A stretch of 64,000 nucleotides of DNA, from NCBI RefSeq assembly GCF_900119365.1, contig NZ_FPJO01000003.1:124001-188000 (forward strand). The letters run 5' to 3'. Shown one piece after another: positions 28,695-37,198 of the stretch. The notes beneath the pieces were generated by a model. The model made no database searches. It was not told the DNA's origin and saw nothing but the letters and a program-made list of their open reading frames with translations. Made by a program: the position numbers and the translations under genes. Position 1 is the stretch's first letter. Each line of letters opens with the position of its first letter. This stretch comes from Streptomyces atratus. Lineage in GTDB: Bacteria > Actinomycetota > Actinomycetes > Streptomycetales > Streptomycetaceae.

Positions 28695-28909
28695 GCTCTG
28701 TGGCCAACCGACACAATTGCCCTGGCCTGGGCTTTAATACCGCTAGCTGGGGCAGCGTTCCCAGGCACTTCAAGACCGTTTCCCAGCTCACCGTGATCGG
28801 CGGGGTGAGCTGTGGACTCTGAACGTCCGTGTCACTCTCGTCTGCGGCTACCCTGGTGCGGTTCGCGCGTGTGCAGGTTGGCGGGGCGGTAGAGGGGATC
28901 CGGGGCGGT

Positions 28910-29380
28910 ATGGCGCAAGAGCGGCACATGCAGATCGGCGAGGTCGCGGAGCGGACCGGATTGTCGTTGCGCACGATCCGGCACTACGAAGAGGTCGGCC
29001 TCATCGTCCCCTCCGCCCGCAGCAAGGGCGGCTTCCGTCTCTATACAGAGGCCGACGTCAGTCGACTCATGGTGATTCGGCGCATGAAGCCGCTGGATTT
29101 CTCCCTCGAGGAGATGCGTGATCTGCTGGAGATCACTGACCGGCTCGGCGCCCAGGATGATCCGCCCGCGCCTCTGGAGCGCGAGCGACTTCGTGAGCGA
29201 CTTGACGCGTACCGCAAGGTGGCCGACGCGCGGTGCGAGACCCTGCGCGCGCGACTGGCGATGGCCGAGGACTTTGCCGCCACGCTGCGTGACCGGATGA
29301 ATGCGGATGTCCGAGCTCGGGCGGCAAGTGAGCAGACTGCTTCCGGAGGGCCCTCTGCGCATTTTCCGGCTCACGATTGA
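28910..29380 (+). CDS. MerR family regulator (orphan copy)
   Basis: 156 residues. The winged helix and first dimerisation segment (HMQIGEVAERTGLSLRTIRHYEEVG ... GGFRLYTEADVSRLMVIRRMKP) are canonical MerR, followed by a coiled-coil (about 75-140, MAEDFAATLRDRM). No cysteine cluster for metal binding is present. It is strikingly similar over most of its length to the second MerR protein in this window (56290-56703), which faces a SulP transporter. This copy has no such partner, so it looks orphaned. Start chosen at ATG 28910; ATG 28928 (MQIGEV) is the alternative. Confidence 0.85.
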   Translation: MAQERHMQIGEVAERTGLSLRTIRHYEEVGLIVPSARSKGGFRLYTEADVSRLMVIRRMKPLDFSLEEMRDLLEITDRLGAQDDPPAPLERERLRERLDAYRKVADARCETLRARLAMAEDFAATLRDRMNADVRARAASEQTASGGPSAHFPAHD

Positions 29381-30114
29381 TGAATCCGGTCCTGCCGGCT
29401 CGACGTGGCAGAAGGTGTGCGATTCGCGGTCGCAGCCCACGACCCACGCCATGTGGACGCGTGCGACTGGCTGTTGCATCTGTAATCGGACAAGCTGCGT
29501 CATGTTCCTGAACTGACCCGCCATCACGCCTCCCCTCGGCGGCAGGTGCGGGATGCTGCATGAGCGGCATGGCTCTGACCTGGCCCGACGTTGCTTGTCG
29601 GGAGCGGAGTCAAGGCAGACCTTTCCCTGATCGACGGCGGCCGCAGGACGCGCACGAGGTTCGGCGGTAGGCGCCGCCGGGGCGCGGCGCACGTCCGCGG
29701 CACACGCCGTCGCGCGCCCGGCGCGGGGAGGGCTCACACCGGCGCTGGACTCTACCCTTACGAGAGGGAAGGGATAGGTGGCGCGGCGGGTGTCACACTC
29801 TCGAGTGCAGGCGCGGAGAGGCTCCTGGGGGCGTCGAAGGGGAAGTGGAATGCAGGGTCGCGGCGTGGCCGGTTTCGCTTCCTGAGCCCTTGACCCAGAA
29901 ATTACCGTACGGATACGTTCGGGCATATGCAGAGGTTGCGCCTTTGTGTCGCGCTGCGGCGATGGCGCCTCAGCGGCCGGTAATGCGAGCAGGTTTCATG
30001 CGTCGTGCACGGCCGCGTGAGACACACACGTGTCAACTGACCAAGGACTTATATGCGAAATCGTCTCGCTTCCTGCTGTGCGGTAAATTCCAAGAGCAAC
30101 GGGGGGAAAGAGCT
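29381..30114. other. Gene-free stretch before the SARP gene
   Basis: No convincing coding region; open frames across it are Arg-rich and lack ribosome-binding sites. At 29750-29762 CTCTACCCTTACG resembles one arm of the palindrome that controls the other MerR/SulP pair (56754-56777), followed by a degraded second arm. From about 29880 to 30090 the base composition turns noticeably AT-richer, as expected for the promoter and leader of the SARP gene. Confidence 0.45.
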
Positions 30115-30966
30115 GTGGACGTCGAAGTTCTCGGGCATGTGGCGCTGAAGGTCGGCGATGAGCGCCGGACACCGAGTGCCCCCAAGGCCAGGCAGGTCCT
30201 TGCCTTGTTACTGGTCAACGCAAACAGAATGGTCAGCACGGATGTACTGATCGAAGAGCTGTGGGCCGAGCAGCCTCCTCGGAGCGCGCTCAGTGCGTTG
30301 CAGACGTACGTGTTCCAGTTGCGGCAGCTGTTGATGAAGATCCGTCCAGGTGAATCCCCGAAGAATATCCTGGTCACCACGCCGAACGGCTATGAATTCC
30401 GTGTCCCATCGGAGAACGTGGACCTGCAGCGCTATGAACGGCATCGCCTGGTCGGCCAGCAAGCCTTTCAAGCAGGCGACAGCGCGGCTGCTGTCGAGCA
30501 GTTTCGTGCCGCGCTCCATATTTTTGCAGCGCCGCCCCTGGCAAATGTTCGGCGTGGGATACACCTTGAGGCCGAGATTGTCAGGCTGGAAGAGAGCCGT
30601 ATCGGGGTCCAGGAAACCAGAATCGAAGCGGAACTCGAACTGGGACGCCATCATGAGGTGCTGAGCGAACTGAGCGGGCTGGCGTCGCAGCGTCCGCAGC
30701 ACGAAGGATTTCACCGTCAGCTGATGCTCGCACTCTACCGTTGTGGCAGACGTCCGCAGGCGCTGAAGGTGTTCAACCAGCTGCGGCAGTCGCTCGTGAC
30801 CGAGCTTGGACTGGACCCCTCACGAGAGCTGCAAATGCTGCAGCAGGCGATTCTGTCCGCAGACCCTCGGCTGGACACCGCTGAGCGGGTTCCGTTCCTG
30901 CGCACGACCACCGATCCGGTTCTTTTGCAGGTCCCGTGGCCGACGGCCGGCCCCTGGAAGGTGTGA
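30115..30966 (+). CDS. encF: SARP-family pathway activator of the enterocin cluster
   Basis: 283 residues, the small ActII-ORF4/RedD type. An N-terminal OmpR-like DNA-binding domain (about 1-95: GHVALKVGDERRTPSAPKARQVLALLLVN ... LSALQTYVFQLRQLL) is followed by a bacterial transcriptional activation domain (about 100-255, LVTELGLDPSRELQMLQQAIL). SARPs bind direct repeats near the -35 of biosynthetic promoters and recruit RNA polymerase. Start is the GTG at 30115 behind GGGGGGAAAG. Codon 32 (30208-30210) is TTA, so translation should depend on the late-expressed bldA tRNA. It is the leftmost gene of the enc cluster; the encF symbol rests on its position beside encG and my recollection of the published gene order. 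Confidence 0.85.
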   Translation: MDVEVLGHVALKVGDERRTPSAPKARQVLALLLVNANRMVSTDVLIEELWAEQPPRSALSALQTYVFQLRQLLMKIRPGESPKNILVTTPNGYEFRVPSENVDLQRYERHRLVGQQAFQAGDSAAAVEQFRAALHIFAAPPLANVRRGIHLEAEIVRLEESRIGVQETRIEAELELGRHHEVLSELSGLASQRPQHEGFHRQLMLALYRCGRRPQALKVFNQLRQSLVTELGLDPSRELQMLQQAILSADPRLDTAERVPFLRTTTDPVLLQVPWPTAGPWKV

Positions 30967-31033
30967 GGCGCAGTGGCGGCTGGGTGCCTGGTCGCCGCAT
31001 CGTGCCGGCCGAGGGTTCTGGGACCTTGTCGTC

Positions 31034-31489
31034 TCAGCCCTTAGGGAGATCGTCCCGGAACACCTGACGGTGCCGGATGAACCATCGGTCCTCGTGCCGG
31101 GCCAGCACGTCCTCGCAGGTGCACACGAACTCCAGCTCCGACCGGCCTCCCACCACCGTCTTGGTGATCAGGGCATAGGTCTTGGCCAGGAGCGTCAACC
31201 CCGTTGCTTGCTGGAGCTCCATGGTGGTGACGCAGTGGCGGCGCAGGATGCCCTTCTCCTGCAGCTGGCGCGCTGCGGCCTCCGCGTTTTGGGCGATCTC
31301 GGCCCGCCCGCGCTGGGGCTCGGGGCGGGCGTTGGTGGCGAAGACCGCGTCATGCGTGAAGTCGTCGGTCCAATCGGCCACCCGGCCTTCGTCCATGGCC
31401 CGCATGTGGCGCCCGTAGAACTGCTGAATCTCTGCGAACAACGCCGCGGACACCGCGGTCTCCTCCGGCTTGTGCGGGGCCTGGGTCAA
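31034..31489 (-). CDS. encG: SnoaL/NTF2-like protein of the enterocin cluster
   Basis: 151 residues with an NTF2-like cone fold pattern: an N-terminal helix (ALFAEIQQFYGRHMRAMDEG), then DWTDDFTHDAVFAT, then alternating strands up to RWFIRHRQVFRDDL. SnoaL-like proteins act as cyclases, hydratases or ring-hydroxylating-dioxygenase beta subunits; this one has no proven role. The best start is the TTG at 31489, six bases after AGGAG, and no ATG fits. It is divergent from encH. The gene order (between SARP and ligase) matches encG of the enterocin cluster. Confidence 0.75.
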   Translation of the reverse strand: MTQAPHKPEETAVSAALFAEIQQFYGRHMRAMDEGRVADWTDDFTHDAVFATNARPEPQRGRAEIAQNAEAAARQLQEKGILRRHCVTTMELQQATGLTLLAKTYALITKTVVGGRSELEFVCTCEDVLARHEDRWFIRHRQVFRDDLPKG

Positions 31490-31605
31490 GGCACTCTCCT
31501 CCGCTCGGGTCTGGTCAACTCTTGCCGTAGTCACGGTGAGGGCTGCTTCTCCAAGCCGGGTAAAGAGACAAGCTCGGCCAGGGCAAGGCGGTGGACGAGA
31601 GCAGC

Positions 31606-31625
31606 CCGTGATGCTGCCTTGCTTG
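31606..31625 (-). promoter_or_regulatory. CAAGCAAGGC box in the encG/encH divergent region
   Basis: On the minus strand CAAGCAAGGCAGCATCACGG, matching 19 of 20 bases with the encP leader box at 46394. A plus-strand GCAAGGC lies nearby (31583-31589), and TCAAGGCACTCTC overlaps the encG start (31486-31498), its CAAGGCACTCTC part repeated exactly at 37104. Likely binding site of the cluster's SARP activator. Confidence 0.6.
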
Positions 31626-31705
31626 CCCCTCAAGTTGCCGGTGGTGCCCTGTCCAGTGGAGACCGGTGGCAAGGGCCACCGCCTGATGCGACGGAGGCCA
31701 GCAAC

Positions 31706-33313
31706 ATGGAACCGGCCCCTCAGGCCGCAACACAGTCTGTGACCGACGCTCGGTGTCCCGAAGCGGGACCGGGCTGGAAAACCATTGGCGAACTCATCGA
31801 AGATGCCGCGTTGCTGCACGGCGACAAGGAATTCCTCCGATGCGGCGACAAGACGCTCAGTTTCTCCGAGACCGACACCCGCACCGACCGGTTGGCGCAG
31901 GCGCTGATCGCCCAAGGTGTCAAACCGGGTGACCGCGTAGCGATCATGATGGACAATGTCGCGGACTGGCCGTTGAGCTGGTTCGCGGCCATCAAGGCCG
32001 GTGCCATTACGGTACCGGTCAACACCCGCTTCGGCTCCACGGACCTCGCGCACGTTTTGAAAGACTCCCAGGCCGTGCTGGTACTGGCCTCTCCAGGCTG
32101 CGTGCGCTTGGCCCGTGACGTGAGCGGCGGCATCGGGCACTCCTGTGCGGTCCGGACGCTACGCGAACTGGAGGCCGGTTTCGGCGACCGGCCGGTGGAC
32201 GGTCCCGGTCTGTCGGCCCACGCGGGCGACACCGTCAACTTCCAGTACACTTCCGGCACCACGGGCTTTCCGAAAGCCTGCATGCTCAGCCACGACTACT
32301 GGCTGCGCACGGCGTGGATGATCGCTGTCCACTCCGGCCTGTGCCCGGACGACGTCGTGCTGACGGCCCAGGCGTTCTCCTACATGGATCCCCAGTGGAA
32401 AGCCGTGATGTGCCTGATGGGCGGCGTTCCGCTGGTGGTGCTCCCGCGGTTCTCCGCCTCCGGCTTCTGGCACTCCGTCCGCCAGCACCGGGCCACGCTG
32501 ACCTACGTGCTGGGCAGCATGCCCATGCTCTTGTACAAGCAGCCGTCCCACTCGGGAGACCGCGATCATGCGATGCGGCTGGTCTTGTGCTCGGGCATCC
32601 CGCGCGACCTGCACCGTGCGTTCGAGGACCGCTGGGGCGCAGCCTGGCGCGAGGTGTACGGCTCCACCGAGAGCGGGTTGGACTTGATCATGCCGCCTGG
32701 TGAGGAGGCCACCGTGGGCAGCGGGGCGATGGGGTATCCGCCGGCCGGCAAGGAGGTCATTGTCGCCGACGGACAGCAGGGCTCTGTCCAGCCCGGGCAG
32801 ATCGGCGAGATTCTGGTGCGGGGAAGGCCCATGATGAAGGGTTACTGGAACAACCCGGATAGTACCGAGCAGGCGTTCCGCGGCGGCTGGTACCACACCG
32901 GCGACCTCGGACGTGCCGGGGCGGCCGGGAGCGTGGTTCACGCCGGACGGCTGAAGGACATGATCCGGCGCGGTGGGGAGAACATCGCAGCGGCCGAGGT
33001 CGAGAGCGTCCTCGAAGGTCATCCGGCACTCCTGGCCGCTGCCGTCGTCGGGATCCCCGACGAGCTCTTCGGTGAGCTGCCCAAAGCCTTCCTGCAGCTG
33101 CGTCCCGGCTACCGCCCCACCACGGCAACGGCTCGCAGTGTCCTCGCGCACACCCGCCGCCACCTCGCGAAATTCAAGGTTCCTGCCTACGTCGAATTCG
33201 TCGGCTCCTTCCCTATGACTTCCTCCGCCCGTATCCAGAAGCGCCAGCTGCTTCGTCCCGGGGACGACCAGCGCACCGGTGCGTTCGACGCTGCGATGGA
33301 CGCGTGGGTATGA
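31706..33313 (+). CDS. encH: Cinnamate:CoA ligase
   Basis: 535 residues, adenylate-forming ligase. The P-loop YTSGTTGFPKACMLSH (about 178-193), EVYGSTESG (about 322), YHTGDLGR and the hinge GRLKDMIRRGGENIAAAEVE are present, with a C-terminal catalytic Lys region near SSARIQKRQL. In enterocin biosynthesis EncH activates the cinnamate made by EncP to cinnamoyl-CoA. Start is ATG 31706, preceded by GGAGG; a longer in-frame stretch upstream runs antisense through encG and is not used. Its stop overlaps the encI start (ATGA). Confidence 0.9.
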   Translation: MEPAPQAATQSVTDARCPEAGPGWKTIGELIEDAALLHGDKEFLRCGDKTLSFSETDTRTDRLAQALIAQGVKPGDRVAIMMDNVADWPLSWFAAIKAGAITVPVNTRFGSTDLAHVLKDSQAVLVLASPGCVRLARDVSGGIGHSCAVRTLRELEAGFGDRPVDGPGLSAHAGDTVNFQYTSGTTGFPKACMLSHDYWLRTAWMIAVHSGLCPDDVVLTAQAFSYMDPQWKAVMCLMGGVPLVVLPRFSASGFWHSVRQHRATLTYVLGSMPMLLYKQPSHSGDRDHAMRLVLCSGIPRDLHRAFEDRWGAAWREVYGSTESGLDLIMPPGEEATVGSGAMGYPPAGKEVIVADGQQGSVQPGQIGEILVRGRPMMKGYWNNPDSTEQAFRGGWYHTGDLGRAGAAGSVVHAGRLKDMIRRGGENIAAAEVESVLEGHPALLAAAVVGIPDELFGELPKAFLQLRPGYRPTTATARSVLAHTRRHLAKFKVPAYVEFVGSFPMTSSARIQKRQLLRPGDDQRTGAFDAAMDAWV

Positions 33314-34086
33314 GCGACGTACCGCCGTTGCTGAGCTCCGCCGACCTGACCATCACGGTCGACAGCGGCGTTGCTGTGATCGCCATGAGCCGTCCGGCGA
33401 AACTCAACGCCCTGACTCGCGACATGCGCCGGGACCTGGCCGAGCTGCTGCGCCACTACGGCGACGGCAGCCAGGCTCGCGGAGTGGTGATCACCGGCCG
33501 AGGGAAAGCCTTCTCTGCCGGAATGGACCTGCGCGAAGCCGCCGCCTCAGAGCTCGATCTGCTGGCGGAGATGAAGCTGTTCAACGACATCACCCGTGCC
33601 GCTCTCATCACCGAAGTCCCGGTCGTTGCCGCCCTCAACGGCATCGCCGTCGGCGGCGCCGGCGAGATGGCGCTGAGCTTCGACGCCCGCATCGCCACCG
33701 CCCAGGCCGCGATCTCATGGCCGGAGACCGGTGTCGGGCTCACCGTGTCCAATGCCGCGAGCCTGTTCCTACCCCGCCTCGCAGGCGCGTCCAGGGCCCT
33801 GCACCTGATCATGAACAGCGCCGGGCTCAGCGCCTCCCAGGCACTGGACCTCGGTCTCCTCGACGGCATCGTCGAGCCGGAGGATCTCATCCCCGCCGCC
33901 ATCCGGCTGATCCACCGGTGGACGCAGCCGGGTTCGTCCACGGCCGCACATCTGCGGCTGATGCGGCCCTCGCTGCGTGCCGTGGAAGCGGCCATGGCGC
34001 GCGAGGCCGCGGCCGTACGGCAGGTCCAGGAAAGCGGCATCGCCCAGGCCGGCATCGCCATGGTGCTGGCTGGCCACGGGAGGTGA
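33310..34086 (+). CDS. encI: Enoyl-CoA hydratase
   Basis: 258 residues of the crotonase fold. RGKAFSAGMDLREAA (oxyanion-hole Ala/Gly region, about residue 65) and ALNGIAVGGAGEMALSFDARIAT (about 105) with ETGVGLTVS are typical. It hydrates cinnamoyl-CoA to 3-hydroxy-3-phenylpropionyl-CoA, the second step of the plant-like beta-oxidation that makes benzoyl-CoA. Translationally coupled to encH by a four-base overlap and followed by a strong terminator. Confidence 0.9.
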   Translation: MSDVPPLLSSADLTITVDSGVAVIAMSRPAKLNALTRDMRRDLAELLRHYGDGSQARGVVITGRGKAFSAGMDLREAAASELDLLAEMKLFNDITRAALITEVPVVAALNGIAVGGAGEMALSFDARIATAQAAISWPETGVGLTVSNAASLFLPRLAGASRALHLIMNSAGLSASQALDLGLLDGIVEPEDLIPAAIRLIHRWTQPGSSTAAHLRLMRPSLRAVEAAMAREAAAVRQVQESGIAQAGIAMVLAGHGR

Positions 34087-34143
34087 TCGCCGCTCGGGGG
34101 ACGGCCGGGGACCGTACCCCGAAGGGGGCCGCCGAGGCACAGA

Positions 34144-34195
34144 CCGAGCGGGCTGTGGTGAAGGCCGAAAGACTCCTTCACCACAGCCCGCTCGG
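34144..34195. terminator. Long terminator hairpin between encI and encJ
   Basis: 21-bp perfect stem (34144-34164 with 34175-34195) and a ten-base loop, between the converging encH-encI and encD-encK-encJ transcripts. One of the strongest hairpins in the window. Confidence 0.9.
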
Positions 34196-34240
34196 GGTGT
34201 GTCCCCTTGCATTCCCAGCACTGGGCACCAGGAGGCCGGG

Positions 34241-35443
34241 TCAGTCGGTCACTTCGATGATCAGTGCTGCTGCGGTGTCGCCTGCGGCGCACCCGGTGAA
34301 CAGCCCCAGCCCGCCGCCTCGTGCCCTCAGCACGTGTGCGAGTTCCGTGACCGTCCGCAGCCCGGTCGGGCCTTGGGGGTGTCCGAAGAGAAGGCTGCAG
34401 CCGGACGCGTTCATGGCCTCCAGTGCCACCCCGGTTTCCCGGGCGAAGTACAGGTCGTTCACCGCGAAGGGGTTGTGGGTGCTGATGCCATCCATCGCGT
34501 CGATCTTCAGCCCGGCGGCGTGCAGCGCCGCCTGTGCGGCCGGAACGAGAGCCTTGGGCATGCGGGCCGGCTCCACTCGCGCGAAGCCGGATGCGACCAG
34601 GCGCACGATCGGGCCGCGGTCGGCGAACTCACGGGCGCGCGGTGTCGTTGTCACCAGGGCCCCCGCTGTGCCGTCCGCAGGATGAGTTTGCGTGGCGGCG
34701 GTGTGGACGCCGCCGGGGAGGACCGTCGGAAGTCGACCGGCGCTGTCGGCCGTGACCGGCCGCACGCCTTCGTCGGCCAGGAGTCCTACGGTGCCGAGTT
34801 CGTCCCGTTCGATCTCGATGCCGACCATGAAGTCGCGCTGGAAGGCGCGGTCGTCGCTAAGCGCGGCGGTGTATTGCTCGGAGCGCAGGACGGCGAGGAC
34901 ATCCAGGTCGTCGCGGGTGAAGCCGCACTCGGCCGCGACGGCTTCGGCTGTGGCGAGCATGCTCTGTCCGGTAACGGGATCCCGGGAGAAGCTGTCGCGT
35001 ACCCAGTTCTCGCGTACTGGTCTCTGCTCGGAACCGGAAGGTGAGGGCCAGGACAGGTCCGGGCCGTTGCTGGTGCGGTCGGTGGTGACGATCAGTTGCG
35101 GTCCGATTCCTGTGCCCACCGCCGCGGCGGCCTGGTGCAGGGCCGCGACGGAGGTGGCGCAGGCTTGGTTGAGCATCGGTCCAAAGACCTGGGGCATGTC
35201 CAGTCGGGCCGCGAGTGTGGTGGCTCCGTAGAAGATGGCGGGCTGCGGCACGGTCCAGCCCAGTACCAGGCCCTCGATGGCGTTGCGGTCGATGCCGCGC
35301 TCCGACAGTGCCCGGCTGGTGGCGGCCACGGCCAGGTCGAGGCTGGAGATGTGGGCCAGGGCACCTCCCCACCGCGCGAAGGGCGAGGTCCACAGCGCCG
35401 TCAGGGGGATGGCCGCATCATGGTAGGTGGCCCCGGCCGTCAT
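34241..35443 (-). CDS. encJ: Beta-ketothiolase
   Basis: 400 residues of the thiolase superfamily. The nucleophilic Cys95 is in NQACATSVAALHQA; the catalytic His is in STHNPFAVND (about 320); the second Cys is in FTGCAAGD (about 388). It cleaves 3-oxo-3-phenylpropionyl-CoA with CoA to benzoyl-CoA and acetyl-CoA, the starter-forming step of enterocin. Start placed at ATG 35443, seven bases behind GAGGAG; an ATG six codons earlier overlaps encK but has no ribosome-binding site. Last gene of encD-encK-encJ. Confidence 0.9.
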   Translation of the reverse strand: MTAGATYHDAAIPLTALWTSPFARWGGALAHISSLDLAVAATSRALSERGIDRNAIEGLVLGWTVPQPAIFYGATTLAARLDMPQVFGPMLNQACATSVAALHQAAAAVGTGIGPQLIVTTDRTSNGPDLSWPSPSGSEQRPVRENWVRDSFSRDPVTGQSMLATAEAVAAECGFTRDDLDVLAVLRSEQYTAALSDDRAFQRDFMVGIEIERDELGTVGLLADEGVRPVTADSAGRLPTVLPGGVHTAATQTHPADGTAGALVTTTPRAREFADRGPIVRLVASGFARVEPARMPKALVPAAQAALHAAGLKIDAMDGISTHNPFAVNDLYFARETGVALEAMNASGCSLLFGHPQGPTGLRTVTELAHVLRARGGGLGLFTGCAAGDTAAALIIEVTD

Positions 35444-35453
35444 GCGCTTCTCC

Positions 35454-36182
35454 TCACTCATCAGGGTCCACGGATACGCCGGGGTGGTGGGGCGTGGTGG
35501 TCTGCGATGCGCGGGCTGCGAAGAGTGCGACGCTGCCGCGTACCTCGATCCAGTGGCTGGCGAAGTGTTCGTCCAGGGCCTGGTGCAGTCCATGCACGCT
35601 GTCGTGCTGGTTGTGGAAAGAACCCTGGCGCTGGTAGAGGATGTTGAAGCGGCGAGAGAGGGCGGTGTGTTCCACACCCTGGGACAGGACAGTGCTGCCG
35701 AAGAGGACGCCGCCGGGCGCGAGGGCCTCGCGCAGGTGCTTGAAGACGATCTTCTTGCCGCCCGGTGGCTCGGGCAGGCAGTGCATCACGTAGTTGTAGG
35801 CGATGGATGTGAAGCCGCTGCCGACGAGATCGGGCAGGGGTTCCAGGATGTCCGCCTGCACGCAGCGCGGGGTGTAGCGGCGCAGGCGGTGCGCGGCGAA
35901 CTTGAGCGGGTCGGGGTTGAGGTCGAGCAGGGTCAGCTCGGGTTTGCCTGCGGGGAAGCGGCAGTGGTCCAGGTAGTAGCCCGAGCCGGGGCCGATCTCC
36001 AGGTGACGGGAGGTGACCCAGTCGTTGTAGTGGTCGAGCAGCCGTGACTTCGGGCAGCGCCACAGCAGCCGGTTTGACGCGTGGACGACCACGGCGTCGT
36101 ACAGGCGCAGCCGCCGGTGTTCGTAGTAGGTCTGGCCCTCGAAGCCGAAGGCGGAGGACTCGGGGGATGCATCGATGGTCAT
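35454..36182 (-). CDS. encK: O-methyltransferase
   Basis: 242 residues, class I SAM-dependent methyltransferase. Motif I HLEIGPGSGYYLDHC (about 62-76), the acidic LLDLNPDP end of strand 2 and TSIAYNYVMHCLP (motif II region) are clear. In enterocin biosynthesis EncK adds the pyrone O-methyl group after the EncM rearrangement. It lies between encD and encJ on the same strand. Confidence 0.9.
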   Translation of the reverse strand: MTIDASPESSAFGFEGQTYYEHRRLRLYDAVVVHASNRLLWRCPKSRLLDHYNDWVTSRHLEIGPGSGYYLDHCRFPAGKPELTLLDLNPDPLKFAAHRLRRYTPRCVQADILEPLPDLVGSGFTSIAYNYVMHCLPEPPGGKKIVFKHLREALAPGGVLFGSTVLSQGVEHTALSRRFNILYQRQGSFHNQHDSVHGLHQALDEHFASHWIEVRGSVALFAARASQTTTPHHPGVSVDPDE

Positions 36183-36209
36183 GCGTGTGTCCCTCTTCCC
36201 GTCGTAGCG

Positions 36210-37010
36210 TCAGTAACTGCCCAGCCCGCCACAGACGTTGAGTGCCTGGGCGGTCACCGACGCGGCTACCGGGCTGACCAGGTAGCGCACCATGCCGGCC
36301 ACCTCTTCGGGGGTGGAGTAGCGGCCGAGAGGGATCTTCGCCTCGAAGTCGGCGAGGACCTGCTCCTCGGAGACGTTGTTGAGCTTGGCGTAACTGGCGC
36401 GGATGTCCTGGGCCATGGGCGTTTCCACGTAGCCGGGGCATACCGCGTTCACGGTGGGGCCGCCGTGGGCGGCGAACTCCTTGGCGAGTGCCTTGGTGAA
36501 GCCGATGACACCGGCCTTGGCCGCCGAATACGGGGCCCCGTACGGGACGCCCTGCTTGCCGCCGGTGGAAGCGATGTTGATGATCCGCCCGGCCGGCTGC
36601 TTGATCGCATCGCTGCTCCGGATGACCTCGCGGGTCACCCAGAAGACGCTGTTGAGGTTGGTGTTGATGACGTCCAGCCACAACTCGTCGGGGATCGCGG
36701 CAGTCACGCCGCCACCGCTGCGGCCGGCGTTGTTGACCAGCACCTTCGGTTCGCCGTGCTCCTTGGCGCACCGTTCCACCATGTCGTGGACCGCGTCGCG
36801 GTCCCGTACGTCGCAGGTGTAGCCGGCCACGTCGAAGTGGTCGTCCTCCATCGTCAGCGACCTGACGACCGTATCCAGCTTCCCGGGGTCGCGGCCGGTG
36901 ATGACGACCTTCAGCCCGTCCTGCAGCAGGGCCTGTGCGATCGACAGACCAATGCCGCTCGTGCCGCCCGTGACCAGGGCGACGCTTGTGGATTCGGTGT
37001 GTGCGGGCAT
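36210..37010 (-). CDS. encD: Type II polyketide ketoreductase
   Basis: 266 residues of the actinorhodin ActIII kind. TGGTSGIGLSIAQAL (NADPH binding), NNAGRSGGG, the Ser in NIASTGG and YSAAKAG (Tyr/Lys) are in place; FTKALAKEF and the closing NVCGGLGSY are typical of polyketide ketoreductases. EncD reduces one carbonyl (C-9) of the nascent octaketide, which is required for the enterocin rather than the fully oxidised path. Start ATG 37010 with GGGAG upstream. Divergent from the encA promoter; first gene of encD-K-J. Confidence 0.93.
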   Translation of the reverse strand: MPAHTESTSVALVTGGTSGIGLSIAQALLQDGLKVVITGRDPGKLDTVVRSLTMEDDHFDVAGYTCDVRDRDAVHDMVERCAKEHGEPKVLVNNAGRSGGGVTAAIPDELWLDVINTNLNSVFWVTREVIRSSDAIKQPAGRIINIASTGGKQGVPYGAPYSAAKAGVIGFTKALAKEFAAHGGPTVNAVCPGYVETPMAQDIRASYAKLNNVSEEQVLADFEAKIPLGRYSTPEEVAGMVRYLVSPVAASVTAQALNVCGGLGSY

Positions 37011-37102
37011 GGCGAGACTTTCTCCCTTCGTCGGGGTGGCCGGAACGGGCCGGCCCGACGACGAGGCTCCATGCAGGCGGTGCAGGGCCGGTCCACGCCC
37101 GG

Positions 37103-37132
37103 GCAAGGCACTCTCTGCCGCCCAAGCAAGGC
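37103..37132 (+). promoter_or_regulatory. Tandem GCAAGGC boxes in the encD/encA divergent region
   Basis: GCAAGGCACTCT (37103-37114) and GCAAGGCGCTCT (37126-37137) are direct repeats 23 bases apart; the second belongs to CAAGCAAGGC (37123-37132), the element also found before encH/encG and encP. Direct repeats about two helical turns apart are how SARP activators bind. A third, weaker GCAAGGT is at 37184. Confidence 0.65.
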
Positions 37133-37198
37133 GCTCTGGAGCAGAGAATGAGTGGCTGTTAACTGCCGCTGGAGCAGCACCCCGCAAGGTCTCGAGGT

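Noticed and set aside
30806..33313. An 835-codon plus-strand frame containing encH
   Set aside because: The first 300 codons run through the SARP 3' end and antisense of encG with no homology; only the part from the ATG at 31706, with its ribosome-binding site, is a ligase.
34144..34195. Long hairpin as a possible transposon end or repeat element
   Set aside because: It lies exactly between converging genes, has a small loop and no transposase or second copy, so a terminator is the simpler explanation.
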